From a virus: a DNA stretch of 24,482 nt. Location of the stretch: IMG/VR virus record IMGVR_UViG_3300046492_000371, positions 1-24,482 of that record, one strand, 5' to 3'. Below, piece after piece: positions 5,805 to 12,740 of this stretch. The notes beneath the pieces are model-generated. The model was not told the origin of the DNA and made no database searches. It saw only the letters and a program-made list of their open reading frames with translations. Numbering within the stretch: position 1 is the stretch's first letter; each line of letters opens with the position of its first letter. The position numbers were made by a program, and so were the translations under genes.

Positions 5805-8441
5805 TTAGATAATGAGGAACAGATTGATATAATTAAGAGGGTACACAACACTGATGTTCAGATTAATAATGACCTGATCCTTGTTGTTCGGATCTTGAGC
5901 CAGGCTAGAAATTTTGTAACTAAGCAGCGGTGCACCGATCTTCGGTAGTTTTTGACCCTTAACCAACTCTGAAGCAGAGATGATTGTTTGACGCAGAGTA
6001 TTAAGACTATCTGGAGTAACGTTCCACTTACCGATAAAGGAAGCTAGCTGATCATGGTAGAACATGCTGAGCCAGTCCCAGTTCTTAACGACTAGAAGTT
6101 CACGGAACTCAAGTACTGACATATCTGTCGTTAGTTCATGGCGAACGAAAGGAATTGAACCTTGCGTTTCTTGTACGAACAACAGCGTACCTGCAGCAGC
6201 CATCGTGTTCATTTGAGCACGTGTGAAATAGAAGTTTGAGAACTTCAGATCTGCAACGCCTGCAACACCAACGTTGGTGAAACCTTGTTGTACTGGGAAA
6301 CCAGCAACCATGCCACCAAGAGCAGCACACAGGTAGTAGCCAGGCAGATACTTAACAACGCCATCTACGGTAATACCAACTGTATCCGGCTGAACGTGGA
6401 TCACACGCTTGTCGGTGAAGGTTGTGCTAGCAGCAGCTACAGCAGTTGCCTTTTGAGCCTTGCTCAGCGTACGACCAACGTAGTAACTAACAGCAGTTGC
6501 AGTACCAGTAGCAGCTACAACTACTTGTTGGTTATTCAGTACTTGTTGTACTTGTAGTGAACCAACTTGAGTAGGAGTGCCAGTAGCAGCAGTAACAATA
6601 ACTGAGTCACCAGGAACAACGCCGTCTGACATGAATGTAGCATTTGAGGCTGTCAGTACGTAGTTACCGTTGATAACAGTAATAGTGTTGTTTCCACCGT
6701 TTGCGTTAACGAAGCCGCTTGAGTACGGACCAATGTTTTGGCTCGTAGGAATTGCTGTGTTAACCAAAGCGATACGCCATGCAGCTTCTTGCGGAGTTGA
6801 CATTTGGTCAACGTGAGCTTGGAATGCTGAAAGAATATCTACTTCTTGTGTAAGCGGAACTAGTGCGTAAAGACGATGGCCTTCAGCAAGTTCAAGAGCG
6901 GTTTCATAACCAATAAGGTCGTCGCTCGGTACTGCGATTACATTGATCTGAGTCGTAGTATTTGCCATGCAAATTACTGAAGCCAGGCCAAGCGGGTTTT
7001 GATCAGAAGTATCACCAAGGATACCTTCGATGTCACCAGTTGTCGTCAGAACTTGGATAGCGCCTGAAAGATCTGTACGAAGAGCACGGTAAGCAAAGTG
7101 AACTTCACCGCTAACAACACGACCGTAAATTACGAACGGATTAGGTTCGATTGAGATCTGGCCAGTTGTAGGAGCGTTTGAAGCATCGTAGTTTGATGTA
7201 CTTGTGCTTGGGTTTACAGCAGGAAGAAGCTGGTTGTTATAAATCTTGCGAGTCTTAACAGTGAACAGAGCCTTCTTGATTACTACTGCGCCTGCGCCAA
7301 CTGCTGTACCTACAGCGGGGCTGATGGTAAGAACGTTGGTAGCTACGTTTGATACGTTTGCAACTAGGTCTGCACCGTTAGCACCTGCGCCACGGATAAG
7401 GATCGTATCACCGATTGCGATACCAGTTGCGCTTGCTACTGTGACGCTTGTTGCGCCTTGAGTAAGAGCACCAGGAACAGTTGTTTGAACGCTAAGGTCA
7501 GCCGGTAGAACGTCTGTAGTGTTCAGGGTAATCAGAGTTGAAGTCGGATTAACAACAGCGGTTACGGTCGTGCTGAATACCTTCGCTACTGAACTTGTGT
7601 TCGTGTAAGCGATATCGATAGCATCACCTGGTTCAACTAGAAGAGTTGAAGTTGTTTGGTTAACGTTTGAAAGCGTAGCCTTAGTGATTGCTGCACCAGT
7701 TGTAGCAGTACCAGCTTGGGCTGAGATTGTGAACGTTGTACCTGAAATGTTGCTGATCGTAGCAACTAGAGCAGCACCTGCTGCGCCTGCACCAGCGATA
7801 GAGATAACATCGCCAACTACGAAACGAGTAGCGTTAGTAACTGCGGTTACGCTTGCTGAGCCAGCTGAAGTTGTACCTGTGCCGGTAGGTGTAGAGATAT
7901 CAAGTTGGTTTGCGCCTGAATATCCCAGGAAGCCACTTACAAGGGTTTCGATCTTTGCGTTGTTCAGATATACCTGAACTGAGTCTGGCTCAACTACTTG
8001 GCCAGGTTGAGTTGAAGGAAGACCAAAGGTATTTACAACACCTGAGTTGCTGATAACAGCAGTCTTCGTTACTGTTACGTTGCTTACAGTTGTACCTGCA
8101 GCAGTATCTGTCGTGGCAGTAAGGCCAGACACTGAAAGTACAGTTGCGCTAAGTGTACTACCTGTTGTGGAAGCACCAGGGATAAGTAGAACGTCACCAA
8201 TAGCGAAAGGAACAGGAGTAGTAAAAGTAACTACTGCTGAACCAAGGGTCATGCTACCGATTGCGTTTACTGCTGGAACTGCTGCAGTTTGGATAAGGGA
8301 TGCATTTGAACCTGCTACGTAGCTCACTACGTTGTATGCGGGTCCAATTAGGCATACTTCCAGATCAGGAGTAACGTTAGCAACGCCGCCAGAGCTTTGG
8401 AGCTGTTGATAAACTAGTACTGATGGAACGACATATGACAT
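5805..8441 (-). CDS. Tail sheath protein with inserted beta-domain repeats
   Basis: An 878-residue protein that forms the contractile outer tube. The N-terminus (MSYVVPSVLVYQQ, GPAYNVVSY) is typical of sheath proteins. The conserved sheath core lies in residues about 430-560 (YALVPLTQEVDILSAFQAHV) and 690-878 (FVQETQGSIPFVRHELTT, ending in the beta strand that links sheath subunits). It is longer than usual because of repeated domains: residues 65-127, 190-255 and 327-391 share a G/A-rich beta pattern (GDVLLIPGAS, GDVISIAGAGA, GDTILIRGAGA), and a weaker fourth copy lies near 586-655. These probably decorate the outside of the tail. TAGGAAATAAATATG makes a strong start. A late promoter motif (8517) and a leader hairpin (8470) precede it. 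Confidence 0.85.
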   Translation of the reverse strand: MSYVVPSVLVYQQLQSSGGVANVTPDLEVCLIGPAYNVVSYVAGSNASLIQTAAVPAVNAIGSMTLGSAVVTFTTPVPFAIGDVLLIPGASTTGSTLSATVLSVSGLTATTDTAAGTTVSNVTVTKTAVISNSGVVNTFGLPSTQPGQVVEPDSVQVYLNNAKIETLVSGFLGYSGANQLDISTPTGTGTTSAGSASVTAVTNATRFVVGDVISIAGAGAAGAALVATISNISGTTFTISAQAGTATTGAAITKATLSNVNQTTSTLLVEPGDAIDIAYTNTSSVAKVFSTTVTAVVNPTSTLITLNTTDVLPADLSVQTTVPGALTQGATSVTVASATGIAIGDTILIRGAGANGADLVANVSNVATNVLTISPAVGTAVGAGAVVIKKALFTVKTRKIYNNQLLPAVNPSTSTSNYDASNAPTTGQISIEPNPFVIYGRVVSGEVHFAYRALRTDLSGAIQVLTTTGDIEGILGDTSDQNPLGLASVICMANTTTQINVIAVPSDDLIGYETALELAEGHRLYALVPLTQEVDILSAFQAHVDQMSTPQEAAWRIALVNTAIPTSQNIGPYSSGFVNANGGNNTITVINGNYVLTASNATFMSDGVVPGDSVIVTAATGTPTQVGSLQVQQVLNNQQVVVAATGTATAVSYYVGRTLSKAQKATAVAAASTTFTDKRVIHVQPDTVGITVDGVVKYLPGYYLCAALGGMVAGFPVQQGFTNVGVAGVADLKFSNFYFTRAQMNTMAAAGTLLFVQETQGSIPFVRHELTTDMSVLEFRELLVVKNWDWLSMFYHDQLASFIGKWNVTPDSLNTLRQTIISASELVKGQKLPKIGAPLLSYKISSLAQDPNNKDQVIINLNISVVYPLNYINLFLII
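7269..7463 (-). repeat. Sheath beta-repeat copy 3
   Basis: Residues 327-391 of the sheath, containing GIAIGDTILIRGAGANGADL followed by VANVSNVATNVLTISPAVGT. It aligns with copy 2 almost residue for residue. Confidence 0.6.
7677..7874 (-). repeat. Sheath beta-repeat copy 2
   Basis: Residues 190-255 of the sheath, containing FVVGDVISIAGAGAAGAALV and then ATISNISGTTFTISAQAGTA. Confidence 0.6.
8061..8249 (-). repeat. Sheath beta-repeat copy 1
   Basis: Residues 65-127 of the sheath, containing PFAIGDVLLIPGASTTGSTL, then SATVLSVSGLTATTDTAAGT. It is more diverged than copies 2 and 3. Confidence 0.55.
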
Positions 8442-8469
8442 ATTTATTTCCTAAAAGGATTTTTTGATA

Positions 8470-8491
8470 CTCGCAGTCACTTGACTACGAG
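8470..8491 (-). other. Leader hairpin of the sheath transcript
   Basis: CTCG-AGTCA / TGACT-CGAG, nine base pairs with one mismatch and a tiny loop. It lies 26 nt downstream of the late promoter motif and 28 nt before the sheath ATG. There is no T-run, so it is not a terminator; a 5' stability structure is likelier. Confidence 0.45.
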
Positions 8492-8516
8492 CCGAATTCT
8501 TGACACATTATGCTGA

Positions 8517-8524
8517 TATTTTAG
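8517..8524 (-). promoter_or_regulatory. Late promoter motif variant CTAAAATA
   Basis: Reads CTAAAATA on the minus strand, 75 nt before the tail sheath start and just after the stop of the preceding gene. It has one difference from TTAAAATA. Confidence 0.5.
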
Positions 8525-8529
8525 CAGAA

Positions 8530-9117
8530 TTATTCAGGCTGAAGATTCAAAATGAAGTTCTTGATCTTGATACTGTCGTTCTTAACTGACCAGCGTTCTT
8601 CACGCATCCAAGGCACTGCAATTGTAACTCTGAATTTCTCTTTGCCTTCTGAACTTCCATCGAGGTCACAATTACTAACCGTCATCGGAGAAGCGAAGTC
8701 TTTGAAGCCTTGGGTACTACACAGATAAGGTCGTGTCCACAGCAAGAAGTGCTGCACCATATCCGTAATAATTTCACAACTACCAAGCTGAGTTGCTTCA
8801 ATTATGATTTCAGCTTGACCGCTATAGAGAATGAAGTTCTCAATATCGTGTAAGCCCATAGTTTGATTCATCGTCTTTGCAGAAGACATATTATCGGTAA
8901 GCGAGAACTTACCAACATTATATGCACCACGATCAACCAATACTCGGGGACGTTCATTAAATGGAATCTTATGAAGGTTATTCATATAGTCCAGTTCAAT
9001 CGTCCTCTTCTTTTCGTCTGCGTCCCAGAAGAACGTTGACTGTTCTGTGTACTGGGAGAAGTAGTAGCGAAGAGGTTGCAGGATCAATTCGCTTAAGTTA
9101 ACTGGGCTAAAAATCAT
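8530..9117 (-). CDS. Virion protein, neck or tail-terminator candidate
   Basis: A 195-residue protein. It has alternating beta and alpha segments (RPRVLVDRGAY, GQAEIIIEATQLGSCEIITD, FRVTIAVPWMREERW) and no membrane segment. Its place directly before the sheath gene and after connector-type genes is where contractile phages encode tail-terminator or neck proteins; the call rests on this context and is tentative. Its ATG overlaps the TGA of the upstream gene (ATGA, 9114-9117), so translation is coupled. The gene ends just before the sheath promoter motif at 8517. Confidence 0.5.
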   Translation of the reverse strand: MIFSPVNLSELILQPLRYYFSQYTEQSTFFWDADEKKRTIELDYMNNLHKIPFNERPRVLVDRGAYNVGKFSLTDNMSSAKTMNQTMGLHDIENFILYSGQAEIIIEATQLGSCEIITDMVQHFLLWTRPYLCSTQGFKDFASPMTVSNCDLDGSSEGKEKFRVTIAVPWMREERWSVKNDSIKIKNFILNLQPE

Positions 9118-10001
9118 GGTAAGTACGAATCCAAGTATTGTGACGGAAAGTCTGGAAGATCTCTTGTCACTAGTTGGAATTCAACCGCTCCCTTACTTAG
9201 CTGAGTAAGAGTCAGCATTTGTCTCACAACATTGCCCTGTAACTCTGTAGTAGCGATTCTAGTAACTTCATATCCGCTCCAGTCTCCGCTACGAATTATA
9301 ACATCACCAAGACGAATATCTGGCATGGAAATTGTCCACGCTCCAATTACATTCTCTTCGTCTTGTCCAAGGTAGTTTTTGGTAAGGTTGTTTGGGGTTG
9401 GATCGTACTGCAAGAAGATCTTTGCAGGAGTGAAGTATCCGCCTTCAAAACTAGTACCGATGCAATTAGGGCAATTATCGCGGGTCGTATGTTCATGCAC
9501 AGGATCCCAGCAAGTCGTACAACGTTTACCATAGTTTTTGCGCCTAAATAGATAAGAACTAATTCCACCGAACCTTGACAGAAGCCAATACTCACGTCGT
9601 TGGATTTCCATGCTGCGGATAGTTACCCAGCTTCTTTGGAACGTTTTCCAAGTAGCGGGGTCGGATCTAAGGGCGATACTACCCTTGTCGAGAAGAAGTA
9701 CTTCAACGACGTAGTATCCATGATTAAATTTGGACTCTTCTCTGAGGGTGGTGTCGATGAAGTGGTTTCCGACGATTGGGGTTGCGTTGATTTTGACAAA
9801 ATCTGAATCCTCTATTTGAGAGAAGTATACATCAAATACACAGTTACCCCAGGAAGCCGGTATGGACCATTCTACAGTCGCCTGCTTGTACCACTGTGGG
9901 TAGACCTTGACTTGGATAGCCGAAGCCCTCCTAGCCGTTGTAAGAGGCAACTGAGCGGTTTGGATTAAGAACCCTGGGGTGACTGAGAAGTTGAATGCCA
10001 T
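9114..10001 (-). CDS. Virion protein with Fn3-like domain and zinc ribbon
   Basis: A 295-residue protein in three parts. Residues about 30-115 look like a fibronectin type III or related Ig-like beta sandwich (ATVEWSIPASWGNCVFDVYF, then GYYVVEVLL). Residues 161-180 carry a zinc-ribbon signature, C161-x2-C164-x12-C177-x2-C180 (CTTCWDPVHE, NCPNC). The last 100 residues are beta-rich (IRLGDVIIRSGDWSGYEVTR). The zinc site probably stabilises a connector or neck subunit. It stands between connector-type genes and the sheath, so head-tail joining is the best guess. It starts 2 nt after the stop of the gene at 10004 and overlaps the next gene by 4 nt. Confidence 0.55.
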   Translation of the reverse strand: MAFNFSVTPGFLIQTAQLPLTTARRASAIQVKVYPQWYKQATVEWSIPASWGNCVFDVYFSQIEDSDFVKINATPIVGNHFIDTTLREESKFNHGYYVVEVLLLDKGSIALRSDPATWKTFQRSWVTIRSMEIQRREYWLLSRFGGISSYLFRRKNYGKRCTTCWDPVHEHTTRDNCPNCIGTSFEGGYFTPAKIFLQYDPTPNNLTKNYLGQDEENVIGAWTISMPDIRLGDVIIRSGDWSGYEVTRIATTELQGNVVRQMLTLTQLSKGAVEFQLVTRDLPDFPSQYLDSYLP

Positions 10002-10003
10002 GT

Positions 10004-10267
10004 TTAGGGCGTATTGTTTTTAAAGTACTCAGCTACTTTACGCGGAGTAGTGAGTTTGTGATGATCACCGGGATTGATTTTACCGAATCTACTTTCTATA
10101 GCTGCGACCAACTTTTTACCAGCTATTGTTGTAGCAGCCTTATTTTCACGGTTCTTAGGAAAGAAAGCATGATCTGGTTTCATACTTGAATCAAAATGTT
10201 TATGAGTTAAATCCATAATGATTTCAAGATTACCACCGCTAGCGATTTTTTCAAGATATTTGTTCAT
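10004..10267 (-). CDS. Small tagged virion protein, leaderless candidate
   Basis: An 87-residue basic protein beginning with the tag MNKYLEKIAS that also starts four head-cluster proteins (15781, 16196, 20077 and 20381, two of them as MSNKYLEKVAS and MQNKYLEKIAS). The remainder (KKLVAAIESRFGKINPGDHHK) is compact and histidine/lysine-rich; I recognise no family. It is the only tagged protein in the tail-side block. There is no Shine-Dalgarno before the ATG. Instead the late motif TTAAAATA ends exactly 5 nt upstream, so by T4 geometry transcription would begin at the A of the ATG. A strong terminator (10280-10304) isolates it from the upstream operon. Confidence 0.7.
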   Translation of the reverse strand: MNKYLEKIASGGNLEIIMDLTHKHFDSSMKPDHAFFPKNRENKAATTIAGKKLVAAIESRFGKINPGDHHKLTTPRKVAEYFKNNTP

Positions 10268-10272
10268 GACAG

Positions 10273-10280
10273 TATTTTAA
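10273..10280 (-). promoter_or_regulatory. Late promoter motif TTAAAATA, 5 nt from ATG
   Basis: TTAAAATA on the minus strand, then CTGTC, then ATG. It overlaps the T-run of the terminator just upstream. Confidence 0.6.
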
Positions 10281-10304
10281 AAGCAAAAGCCTCCCGAAGG
10301 AGGC
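10280..10304 (-). terminator. Terminator with a UUCG tetraloop
   Basis: On the minus strand GCCTCC-TTCG-GGAGGC is followed by TTTTGCTTTT. The C(UUCG)G loop is an extra-stable tetraloop. It follows the gene at 10326 and precedes the tagged gene at 10004. Confidence 0.85.
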
Positions 10305-10325
10305 CTTGTTTGGAACTGTGTTTGA

Positions 10326-10769
10326 TTACCAAGTTGGCATAAGCGAGAGGTCGCTTCGTACTTCTCCCCAACCACTTTCCATGTTCAACTGAATCTTTAG
10401 CTTTGTAGCTGCTTCGGTAAACTGTTGCTGAAAACCTGCTGCTAGACTCTGATACAACTGCGAACGTTCTTCGATTGGAATCTGAAGCCCGCCGTCGCTG
10501 TAGTTCATAGTATTACGAGCTAGGAGCAACGCTTTACCGAGGTATGCATGCCAAAGAGTTCCCCACAGAAGAACTGATTTGGATGGGAAGTTTTGAATTC
10601 CTACTGCACCAATTGGCGGAATCGTATTAAACGAATCCACTGCTAGTGTCATAGAGAGTGAAATAAACGTGTCAGTCATTTCCTCACCTTCGATAAGGTA
10701 ATTGTTGACAGCATAGTCTGACGTATACTCTCTTACTTCTTGCGGGGTGAGGATTTGATTAACGGACAT
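10326..10769 (-). CDS. Virion protein, head-tail connector candidate
   Basis: A 147-residue mainly helical protein (LTPQEVREYTSDYAVNNYLI, WGTLWHAYLGKALLLARN, LYQSLAAGFQQQFTEAATKL). I recognise no family. Its size, helical nature and place between capsid-side and tail-side genes suit a head-completion or connector protein, but this is inferred from order only. It begins 4 nt after the stop of the gene at 10774 and ends before the UUCG terminator, closing that operon. Confidence 0.5.
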   Translation of the reverse strand: MSVNQILTPQEVREYTSDYAVNNYLIEGEEMTDTFISLSMTLAVDSFNTIPPIGAVGIQNFPSKSVLLWGTLWHAYLGKALLLARNTMNYSDGGLQIPIEERSQLYQSLAAGFQQQFTEAATKLKIQLNMESGWGEVRSDLSLMPTW

Positions 10770-10773
10770 TTAT

Positions 10774-11220
10774 TTACTCTGCTGCAGCCTTACGACCACG
10801 CTTAGCCTTCTCTGTTTCTGCTACGCCATTTGCTTCTTCAGCGGTTTGACCGATCTGTGAAGCTGCTGCTTCTGATACTTTTTCTACTACATCGGTATTC
10901 TTGCCAATTGACTCTGAAGTTGCTGTGCTCTTCTTTTCCGGAGTCTTTGAAGCCTTCAGTTCTTCAGCCGTCATACCTTGATAACCTTCGTGCTCTACAA
11001 CCAGTTCAGGTGCCTTGACTAGATCGCTGACATCAGGCTCTTCTGAGTGAACTTCTGCCCAACCACGATTTACTGCATCAAGAACATCTTGGTGTTCTAA
11101 ATCTGATTCAAGAATCTTAACGAACGAGCCTTGCTTGATAGAGATATACCCTGCTTTCAGTACAAGACCGGTCGGAAGCTTATTGACCAGATAAAAATTT
11201 TTAAAAACTACTTTAGACAT
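10774..11220 (-). CDS. Virion protein with a disordered charged tail
   Basis: A 148-residue protein. Residues 1-60 form a small beta-rich domain (VVFKNFYLVNKLPTG, GSFVKILESDLEHQDVLDAV). The rest is low-complexity and rich in A, E, K, S and T, and ends in a basic KAKRGRKAAAE. Such tails are common in minor head proteins and would be flexible in the particle. No family is recognised. It lies 20 nt after the gene at 11241 and 4 nt before the connector candidate. Confidence 0.55.
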   Translation of the reverse strand: MSKVVFKNFYLVNKLPTGLVLKAGYISIKQGSFVKILESDLEHQDVLDAVNRGWAEVHSEEPDVSDLVKAPELVVEHEGYQGMTAEELKASKTPEKKSTATSESIGKNTDVVEKVSEAAASQIGQTAEEANGVAETEKAKRGRKAAAE

Positions 11221-11240
11221 TTGCTAATCCTTTCTTAGAT

Positions 11241-11558
11241 TCAAGTATTGTATTTCTGTCCGTACAGTTTGTCAATTTTTTCCATGATCTTACGATCTTG
11301 GTGCTGGAAGTACTTGTGTACTCCAAACATGCCTGTACCTACAGCTGCTGCTCCACCAACTCCGACCTTTACTCTTGTCTGGAATGTACGGCCAGCTTCT
11401 ACTTGTGCTTTGCGTTTAGCACGAAGAGCTGTAAGTCCCGTATCCTCAGCCTCGCGCATTACACGAGCCTTAGTAGCCCATTCCTTTGCGCTCTTCCCCG
11501 ACACTTGATCGATCATTTTGAGGGTCTTGGATAGGTATCTGTTAAAACTACCTGCCAT
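11241..11558 (-). CDS. Small protein with one membrane-like segment
   Basis: A 105-residue protein: a strongly basic N-terminal two thirds (ALRAKRKAQVEAGRTFQTR), then a glycine-rich hydrophobic stretch (VKVGVGGAAAVGTGMFGVHK), then a charged C-terminal helix. The start NRYLSKTLKMI resembles but does not match the MNKYLEKIAS tag. AAGGAAACC provides the ribosome site. The late motif TTAAAATA lies 28 nt upstream, making this the first gene of the operon that runs to 10326. It could be an internal or ejected membrane-active protein like the tagged ones in the head cluster. Confidence 0.55.
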   Translation of the reverse strand: MAGSFNRYLSKTLKMIDQVSGKSAKEWATKARVMREAEDTGLTALRAKRKAQVEAGRTFQTRVKVGVGGAAAVGTGMFGVHKYFQHQDRKIMEKIDKLYGQKYNT

Positions 11559-11585
11559 GTTGGTTTCCTTTTAATTTACAAAGAG

Positions 11586-11593
11586 TATTTTAA
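11586..11593 (-). promoter_or_regulatory. Late promoter motif TTAAAATA
   Basis: Exact motif on the minus strand, 27 nt before the ATG at 11558, with a Shine-Dalgarno in between. It lies 35 nt from the divergent plus-strand promoter at 11628. Confidence 0.6.
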
Positions 11594-11627
11594 CAGAGAT
11601 AGAGAAGTAATACATCAAGCTTCAGAT

Positions 11628-11636
11628 TGGTATAAG
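11628..11636 (+). promoter_or_regulatory. Extended -10 promoter TGGTATAAG (unit 5)
   Basis: Exact nonamer, 27 nt before the GTG at 11663, followed by the 12-mer AGTAATAACAAT also seen at 3718. Confidence 0.75.
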
Positions 11637-11662
11637 GAGAGTAATAACAATAGAGGTTTATC

Positions 11663-11758
11663 GTGTTACTAGAAGAAGAAACTATGACCGAAGCAATTCT
11701 GGAGTTCTTGCGGATTTCCGAGCTATACCTCTTTGGAGGATATGATGAAAATAAGTGA
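11663..11758 (+). CDS. 31-residue leader-type microprotein
   Basis: GTG-initiated frame (MLLEEETMTEAILEFLRI...) with AGAGG 6 nt upstream and directly behind the promoter at 11628. It encodes a short acidic amphipathic helix. Its last 14 nt overlap the next gene, whose Shine-Dalgarno GGAGG lies inside it, so it may serve mainly to couple translation. No family is known to me. Confidence 0.5.
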   Translation: MLLEEETMTEAILEFLRISELYLFGGYDENK

Positions 11759-12008
11759 GATGACCGATATCGTCAAGAGAGCACCGCTCCCAATACGGAT
11801 GATGATAGACAGGTGGGGTGAAAAAGACCCGCTCATCAAAAAGCACGTAGTAGGATTGGACTATGCACTGACTAGCGGAATGAGTGATACTACGATACGA
11901 ATTCTGATAGAAGACTTTCTTGACTACGTCGAGCGGAAGTACTTCATTGACAGAGACAAGACAAGAGCGAAGATCGTGATGTTCCTTGCTGACCACCGTA
12001 AAAAATAA
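11745..12008 (+). CDS. Unknown 87-residue helical protein
   Basis: A highly charged all-helical protein (TIRILIEDFLDYVERKYF, RDKTRAKIVMFLADH) without recognised family. ATG at 11745 is chosen because GGAGG lies 5 nt upstream; ATG at 11742 and TTG at 11733 are in frame but too close to that site or in it. It is the second frame of the microprotein unit, overlapping the 31-residue frame by 14 nt. AAGGAGA at its stop serves the next microprotein. Confidence 0.65.
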   Translation: MKISEMTDIVKRAPLPIRMMIDRWGEKDPLIKKHVVGLDYALTSGMSDTTIRILIEDFLDYVERKYFIDRDKTRAKIVMFLADHRKK

Positions 12009-12020
12009 GGAGAAAATAGT

Positions 12021-12107
12021 ATGGCTGAAAAGAAACGCTCAGTGGCATTCCCGATCCTGGCTCTGCTGGCGATCATCGCTCTGCTATCACCGAGAGCTAA
12101 GAAGTAG
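12021..12107 (+). CDS. 28-residue single-span membrane microprotein
   Basis: ATG with AAGGAGA 7 nt upstream. The sequence begins MAEKKRSV, has one hydrophobic span (AFPILALLAIIALL) and ends SPRAKK, so it is basic on both sides. The good ribosome site and tight position between two genes argue that it is made. Small phage membrane peptides can inhibit host membrane enzymes or tune lysis; the role here is unknown. Confidence 0.55.
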   Translation: MAEKKRSVAFPILALLAIIALLSPRAKK

Positions 12108-12123
12108 TCTTCGGAGAAACAAA

Positions 12124-12261
12124 ATGGATCAGGCCGATCAAGACGAAATACGGAGAATCGTATTTGGTGAAAATGAGGTACTGTATTCAAAGATCATAGC
12201 AGTGGCGGTTGTATCTGTAATTACAGCAGTGCTGGCCCTCATAGCTCTGAGGCAGCGCTAA
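12124..12261 (+). CDS. 45-residue single-span membrane protein
   Basis: An acidic N-terminus (MDQADQDEIRRIVFGENE) is followed by one membrane span (SKIIAVAVVSVITAVLALIAL) and a short basic end (RQR). CGGAGA lies upstream of the ATG at 12124. The charge distribution suggests the N-terminus outside and the C-terminus in the cytoplasm. It lies 16 nt after the 28-residue protein, so both are probably expressed together. No family is recognised. Confidence 0.6.
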   Translation: MDQADQDEIRRIVFGENEVLYSKIIAVAVVSVITAVLALIALRQR

Positions 12262-12273
12262 AAAACGATGCAC

Positions 12274-12294
12274 AGCCCAGCTAGTAACTGGGCT
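12274..12294 (+). other. Terminator-like hairpin without T-run
   Basis: AGCCCAG / CTGGGCT with a 7-nt loop. It differs in only two loop bases from the true terminator at 13106-13128 but lacks the T-run; AAGGGG and the ATG at 12311 follow. It may be a degenerate terminator or an mRNA processing/stability element. Confidence 0.5.
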
Positions 12295-12310
12295 CTACCA
12301 AGGGGATTTC

Positions 12311-12634
12311 ATGGCACCGCTGCTGTACACTATGTACGCTGTATCTGTTCTACTGACTGCGTACGTTCTTATAAAAGTAGCTCCGTGGAAGAAACTCTCG
12401 TTAGAAAAAATTATACCGAGAGTTGTATTCGTGGTACTCGTATCATTAATACCAGTAATAAATGTGTGTTTCATAAGTTTCATCCCGTTGGTCAGGGAAG
12501 TAGATCGTGCAGTGAAGCGAGAGAATTTCAAAACGGAAGATGAAGAACTTGAATTCGTTAGAATCTATATTACGACGAAAGTATCTAAACGGGTATTGGC
12601 CTTCTGCAGAAGAGTAGGTCTCAAAAGAGACTAA
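12311..12634 (+). CDS. Two-span membrane protein
   Basis: A 107-residue protein with membrane segments at about residues 4-23 (LLYTMYAVSVLLTAYVLIKV) and 37-59 (RVVFVVLVSLIPVINVCFIS), then a charged cytoplasmic domain (EVDRAVKRENFKTEDEELEF) with a basic end. AAGGGG precedes the ATG. It is the last gene of the microprotein unit and is followed by a strong terminator. I recognise no family. Three membrane proteins in one early-type unit suggest a shared role at the host membrane. Confidence 0.65.
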   Translation: MAPLLYTMYAVSVLLTAYVLIKVAPWKKLSLEKIIPRVVFVVLVSLIPVINVCFISFIPLVREVDRAVKRENFKTEDEELEFVRIYITTKVSKRVLAFCRRVGLKRD

Positions 12635-12642
12635 AGAATAGC

Positions 12643-12666
12643 CCCGTCAGTACGACGGGTTTTTTT
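12643..12666 (+). terminator. Rho-independent terminator
   Basis: CCCGTC / GACGGG stem with a 5-nt loop and seven T. Confidence 0.9.
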
Positions 12667-12685
12667 AAATTCGTAAAGGACGAAG

Positions 12686-12694
12686 TGGTATAAG
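12686..12694 (+). promoter_or_regulatory. Extended -10 promoter TGGTATAAG (unit 6)
   Basis: Exact nonamer, 47 nt before the ATG at 12741 and 20 nt after the preceding terminator. Confidence 0.75.
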
Positions 12695-12740
12695 AAGTAT
12701 AGAAACATAATACATATAATTTTACTAAGGAGTTTGACCA

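Noticed and set aside
7246-8322. Long plus-strand frames opposite the tail sheath
   Set aside because: They mirror the repetitive G/A/T-rich sheath codons, have no ribosome sites and low-complexity products.
8500-8506. TTGACA -35-like box on the plus strand
   Set aside because: No -10 at proper distance and it would drive antisense transcription into virion genes; judged chance.
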